In this document: positions 13,516 to 15,919 of the stretch, piece by piece
How the letters are laid out: each line of letters begins with the position of its first letter
How positions within the stretch are numbered: position 1 is the stretch's first letter
NCBI GenBank assembly: GCA_047975025.1
Contig: JBKECY010000010.1
Location: forward strand, 1 to 15,919
From: JBKECY01 sp047975025
GTDB lineage: Bacteria; Bacillota; Clostridia; Lachnospirales; Lachnospiraceae
Direction of reading: 5' to 3'
Length of the DNA stretch: 15,919 bases
Notes under the pieces: generated by a model
Seen by the model: only the letters and a program-made list of their open reading frames with translations
The model's database searches: none
Told to the model about the DNA's origin: nothing
Program-made: the position numbers and the translations under genes

Positions 13516-13568
13516 AATATTAGTATATTAGCAATTACTAATATACTAATATTAATTACATTTGTCAA
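13516..13568 (-). promoter_or_regulatory. Promoter and palindromic operator of the sulfur operon
   Basis: The promoter is consensus on the minus strand: TTGACA (13568-13563), 17-base spacer, TATATT (13545-13540). It overlaps a perfect inverted repeat: AATATTAGTATATTAG (13516-13531) and CTAATATACTAATATT (13538-13553), 16-base arms with a six-base centre. Each arm contains two ATTAG units, eight bases apart, giving four half-site-like elements. AT-rich palindromes over the -10 region are typical ArsR-family operators, so repression by the encoded ArsR protein through blocking polymerase is likely. There is no coding sequence over it. Confidence 0.8.
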
Positions 13569-13583
13569 GTAGTTATTTTAAAG

Positions 13584-13613
13584 TTGACTTTATACCTCTG
13601 CTGCGCTTATAGT
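13584..13613 (+). promoter_or_regulatory. Promoter of the aldo/keto reductase gene
   Basis: TTGACT (13584-13589), 18-base spacer, TATAGT (13608-13613), with a start site about 33 bases before the gene. The -35 lies in a short palindrome, TAAAGTTGACTTTA (13579-13592), which could be an operator. It is divergent from the sulfur-operon promoter; the two -35 boxes are only about 15 bases apart. Confidence 0.5.
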
Positions 13614-13652
13614 AAACGTAGTAAGTCAGAATAGTAAAAGGAGGATACAGAT

Positions 13653-14495
13653 ATGGGATTGGAATATACACTTAGTAATGGTATCCGGATACCGGCTATC
13701 GGATTCGGTACCTACCGCACTCCTAAAGGCAGTGATACACGCGACTCCGTCGTGCAGGCCATTGAAGCAGGCTATCGCGGTATTGACTGTGCCGCAGTCT
13801 AGGGAAATGAGGACAGTGTCGGAGAAGCACTTCAACAAGTTGAGGTGCCCCGCGAGGAGCTTTTCATTACCAGTAAATTGTGGAATAAGTATAAAGGCTA
13901 TGAGTCCACTAAGAGTTCTTTTGAGCGCACTTTAGAGATGCTGCAGTTAGATTATTTGGATTTATATCTGATTCACTGGCCCATTGCCCAGGCTTCCAAA
14001 GATCACTGGCAGGAGGCCAATAATGAAACATGGCGTGCCTTTGAAGACCTGTATAAGGAAGGTAAAATCAAAGCCATCGGTGTCAGCAACTTTTATCGCA
14101 ATCATCTTGAACCTCTGATGGCACAAGCACAGATTCAGCCTATGGTAAACCAGATTGAATTTCATCCGGGGCTGCTGCAAGAAGATACAGTCGCACTCTG
14201 CGCACAGCATAACATCGTGGTAGAGGCATGGGCACCTCTTGGAAACGGCGGTATTTTCCAGAGTACACAACTGCGTACTCTGGCTGATAAATATCAGAAA
14301 AGCCCGGCGCAGATTGCTCTTCGCTGGATTATCCAGAAAGGAATCGTTCCTTTGCCCAAGTCAGTTACTCCGCAAAGAATCCAGGAAAACATTAATGTTT
14401 TTGACTTCGAGATTGCTGCCGAGGATGTGTCCGTCATTGATGCAATTGCAGATACTTCCTACTCCGGTCTGCATCCGGACGAGGTGGATTTCTAA
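13653..14495 (+). pseudogene. Aldo/keto reductase (2,5-diketo-D-gluconate reductase-like) with in-frame amber codon at catalytic Tyr50
   Basis: The frame from the ATG at 13653 (RBS AAGGAGG, spacer eight) to TAA at 14493-14495 would give 280 residues, the normal length for this family of NADPH-dependent carbonyl reductases. Motifs are IPAIGFGTYRTP (13-24), GYRGIDCAAV (40-49), FITSKLWN (71-78), LDLYLIHWP (102-110), AIGVSNF, and the late LPKSVTPQRIQEN NADPH site. Codon 50 is TAG (13800-13802), followed by GNEDSVGEAL. In the family this position is the Tyr of the Asp45-Tyr50-Lys75-His108 catalytic tetrad; the other three are present at exactly 45, 75 and 108. No other stop or frameshift is seen. 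Restart at an in-frame GTG (13845) would lose both D45 and the Tyr. It is either a recent nonsense mutation, a sequencing error, or, less likely, suppression. Confidence 0.85.
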
Positions 14496-15832
14496 ACAGC
14501 AGCGCTTTCTTTTTTCTCTCGAAAGAGATAGACCAGCTCCGCCAGCCGGACTTCATCTCCTTCCTGTAAAAGGTGCCTCTGTTCAGGGTTTAACCTGATA
14601 CCGTTGACATACGTGCCGTTTCTTGAATTCAGATCGCTTAGATAATATGCTTTTCCGACACGCTTAATCATGGCATGAATCCGACTGATGGCTGCACTTT
14701 CCAGCAGAATATCCGCTGCATTGGGCACTTTGCCGATGACAAGCAAGTCCTGTTCCAAAACTATGTCCGGCAGGCTGCCCGGCTTCGTGTTCACCAGACA
14801 GTCACCTACGGTCCCAACCAGTTCAGACAAATACACTGTCTGCGCTGCTTGGGACTGTTTTGTATGCGGCTTAGATTCCTCCGGTTCTTTCACAGCCGTA
14901 CTGTACGCTTCCGTATGCACTGCCGCCTCCGCACCCGGACTCTGCCTCTTTGCCATATCATGCCCCGGCTCTCCTTGCGCCTCCCGCCTTGCCAAAAGAA
15001 GCAGCAGTGTAATTGCACAGGCACACAGCGCCAACAGTACCGGAAGTGTCATCCAGGAAAGATACCCTGCTGCTTTCAGGGCACAGGCTGCAAGAATTCC
15101 CCCGGCCCCAATTAGCATACACAAAATACCGGTCTTGTAGTTCTTACTTGTCTGCGGCTGTATATCGTCATCAAAAAAAGACCGCATCGCCTCCTGCCGA
15201 ATTTGCTCCTGCAGCGCTTCCTGCTGTTCTTCTTCCGGGAAACGTTTCCCGGCAGTGCCCGGCGACTCCTGATAAATACTTTCTTTGATTTTATCTATGG
15301 TGAAGTTTTTTTCCATAGATATACGGTATAACTCATACCCAAGTGTCACTGCTTCTTTATCTTCGTAATCAATTACGGGAAGCAGGTACTCCGCCAGTTC
15401 TTTGAACTGCTCACAAATATCCCGGCAGTAGCCCGGCAAAAAGCATATATGAAGACTGCGTGTCTCCGGCTCCAGATATAAGTATTCAGGTGCAAGAAGT
15501 AATTCGTTCGGACTTAGCAAATACGCTTCAATGGATTTGAGTATTTTCAAGAACCCTGCAATAAGAGGTTCCATATCTTCTCGTTTCATCTTTCTGCTTC
15601 CGTAATACGCAGCTACGGATTGCAGCGCTGTAATATCATAGTAAAAGAATAATTCTCCATTTGTCGCCTGCATCCGGCATGGCAGCAGGCACGTAATGGT
15701 ATTGGCATGCAGCATACGGACTGGATAGGCATCTGTTTCGACTTCCCAGTCCGGCCGAATCATCAGATGATTATGGTTCAGATCCCGTTTTATTTCTACT
15801 TGACCTGCCCCCGATTTTTGTACCAGTCGCAA
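14492..15832 (-). CDS. FHA-domain membrane protein with clostridial N-terminal (DUF6382-like) domain; start uncertain, possibly 5'-partial
   Basis: From the TTG at 15832 the protein has 446 residues. The N-terminal part (about 12-180, beginning VEIKRDLNHNHLMI) resembles the DUF6382 region found in Clostridia. Two membrane segments follow (about 233-256 and 259-282), then a Ser/Glu-rich linker and a C-terminal FHA domain (about 360-438) with SRIHAMI (383-389) and LNSRNGTYVNG (401-411), the phosphothreonine-binding loops. FHA proteins bind phosphorylated partners of Ser/Thr kinases; relatives often occur near Flp/Tad-type pilus or secretion genes. The TTG has no clear ribosome site, and the frame stays open from 15833 to the window edge, so the true start may lie outside. 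The stop (TAG) overlaps that of the converging aldo/keto reductase gene. Confidence 0.8.
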   Translation of the reverse strand: MRLVQKSGAGQVEIKRDLNHNHLMIRPDWEVETDAYPVRMLHANTITCLLPCRMQATNGELFFYYDITALQSVAAYYGSRKMKREDMEPLIAGFLKILKSIEAYLLSPNELLLAPEYLYLEPETRSLHICFLPGYCRDICEQFKELAEYLLPVIDYEDKEAVTLGYELYRISMEKNFTIDKIKESIYQESPGTAGKRFPEEEQQEALQEQIRQEAMRSFFDDDIQPQTSKNYKTGILCMLIGAGGILAACALKAAGYLSWMTLPVLLALCACAITLLLLLARREAQGEPGHDMAKRQSPGAEAAVHTEAYSTAVKEPEESKPHTKQSQAAQTVYLSELVGTVGDCLVNTKPGSLPDIVLEQDLLVIGKVPNAADILLESAAISRIHAMIKRVGKAYYLSDLNSRNGTYVNGIRLNPEQRHLLQEGDEVRLAELVYLFREKKESAAV

Positions 15833-15919
15833 TGTTAGTAATGACCGGTATCCGGTAGGGTAAATCCTTATCAGCTTGACGACATCGTAACATTTCTTGG
15901 TGGATTGTTCAAGGGCGGC

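Noticed and set aside
13800..13802. Genome-wide reassignment of TAG or pyrrolysine use as the explanation of the amber codon
   Set aside because: TAG ends at least three other genes in the window at sensible lengths, and pyrrolysine at a catalytic Tyr site has no precedent that I know of. Local mutation or error is simpler.
14500..14530. Terminator between the aldo/keto reductase and FHA genes
   Set aside because: A short TCTC/GAGA pairing with a nearby T-rich stretch is present but is fully inside the FHA coding sequence and too weak.

Overview
The window looks like the chromosome of an anaerobic, low-to-moderate GC Firmicute of the class Clostridia, most likely a gut Lachnospiraceae-type organism. 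This rests on gene families and style: strong GGAGG ribosome binding sites, TTGACA/TATAAT promoters, many ferredoxin-type proteins, an FHA protein with a clostridial N-terminal region, and an IS256-type element. It is inference, since there is no rRNA or other marker. Nearly everything is coded on the minus strand; only one gene, a broken aldo/keto reductase, is on the plus strand. No tRNA, rRNA, CRISPR array or gene-free stretch longer than about 175 bp was seen.

Region A (1-170): the 5' end of an IS256-family transposase and its terminal repeat. The element sits directly against the stem of a hairpin that lies where the terminator of the next gene should be.

Region B (171-7127): an amine or amino-acid oxidation locus under an AraC regulator. 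In transcription order it runs: AraC regulator (own promoter, own terminator), a promoter with a 21-bp-spaced direct repeat, a small [2Fe-2S] protein, a FAD/NAD(P) oxidoreductase with an added ferredoxin-like region, a BFD-type [2Fe-2S] protein, a DadA-type FAD oxidoreductase, an ornithine-cyclodeaminase/mu-crystallin homologue, a strong terminator-like hairpin, and an Amt ammonium transporter. The parts resemble the HcnABC/hydroxyproline dehydrogenase/opine oxidase family of three-subunit enzymes. I infer a dehydrogenase that passes electrons to iron-sulfur carriers and handles the released ammonium.

Region C (7141-8494): a two-gene unit, a nitroreductase-like flavoprotein followed by DNA-3-methyladenine glycosylase I, with its own promoter.

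Region D (8499-13568): an eight-gene, tightly packed operon that reads as a reactive-sulfur and thiol-redox system: 2[4Fe-4S] ferredoxin, NapH-like membrane iron-sulfur protein, ArsR-type repressor with two cysteines placed as in the persulfide sensors SqrR/BigR, single-domain rhodanese, CcdA, membrane-anchored TlpA-like thioredoxin, CoA-disulfide reductase fused to rhodanese, and a SAM methyltransferase. A consensus promoter (TTGACA, 17 bp, TATATT) has its -10 box inside a perfect 16-bp inverted repeat, the likely operator. This is the best candidate in the window for a little-described system.

Region E (13584-15919): a plus-strand aldo/keto reductase that is intact apart from an in-frame TAG exactly at catalytic Tyr50, converging with a minus-strand FHA-domain membrane protein whose stop codon overlaps its own. 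The start of the FHA gene is unclear and may lie beyond the window.
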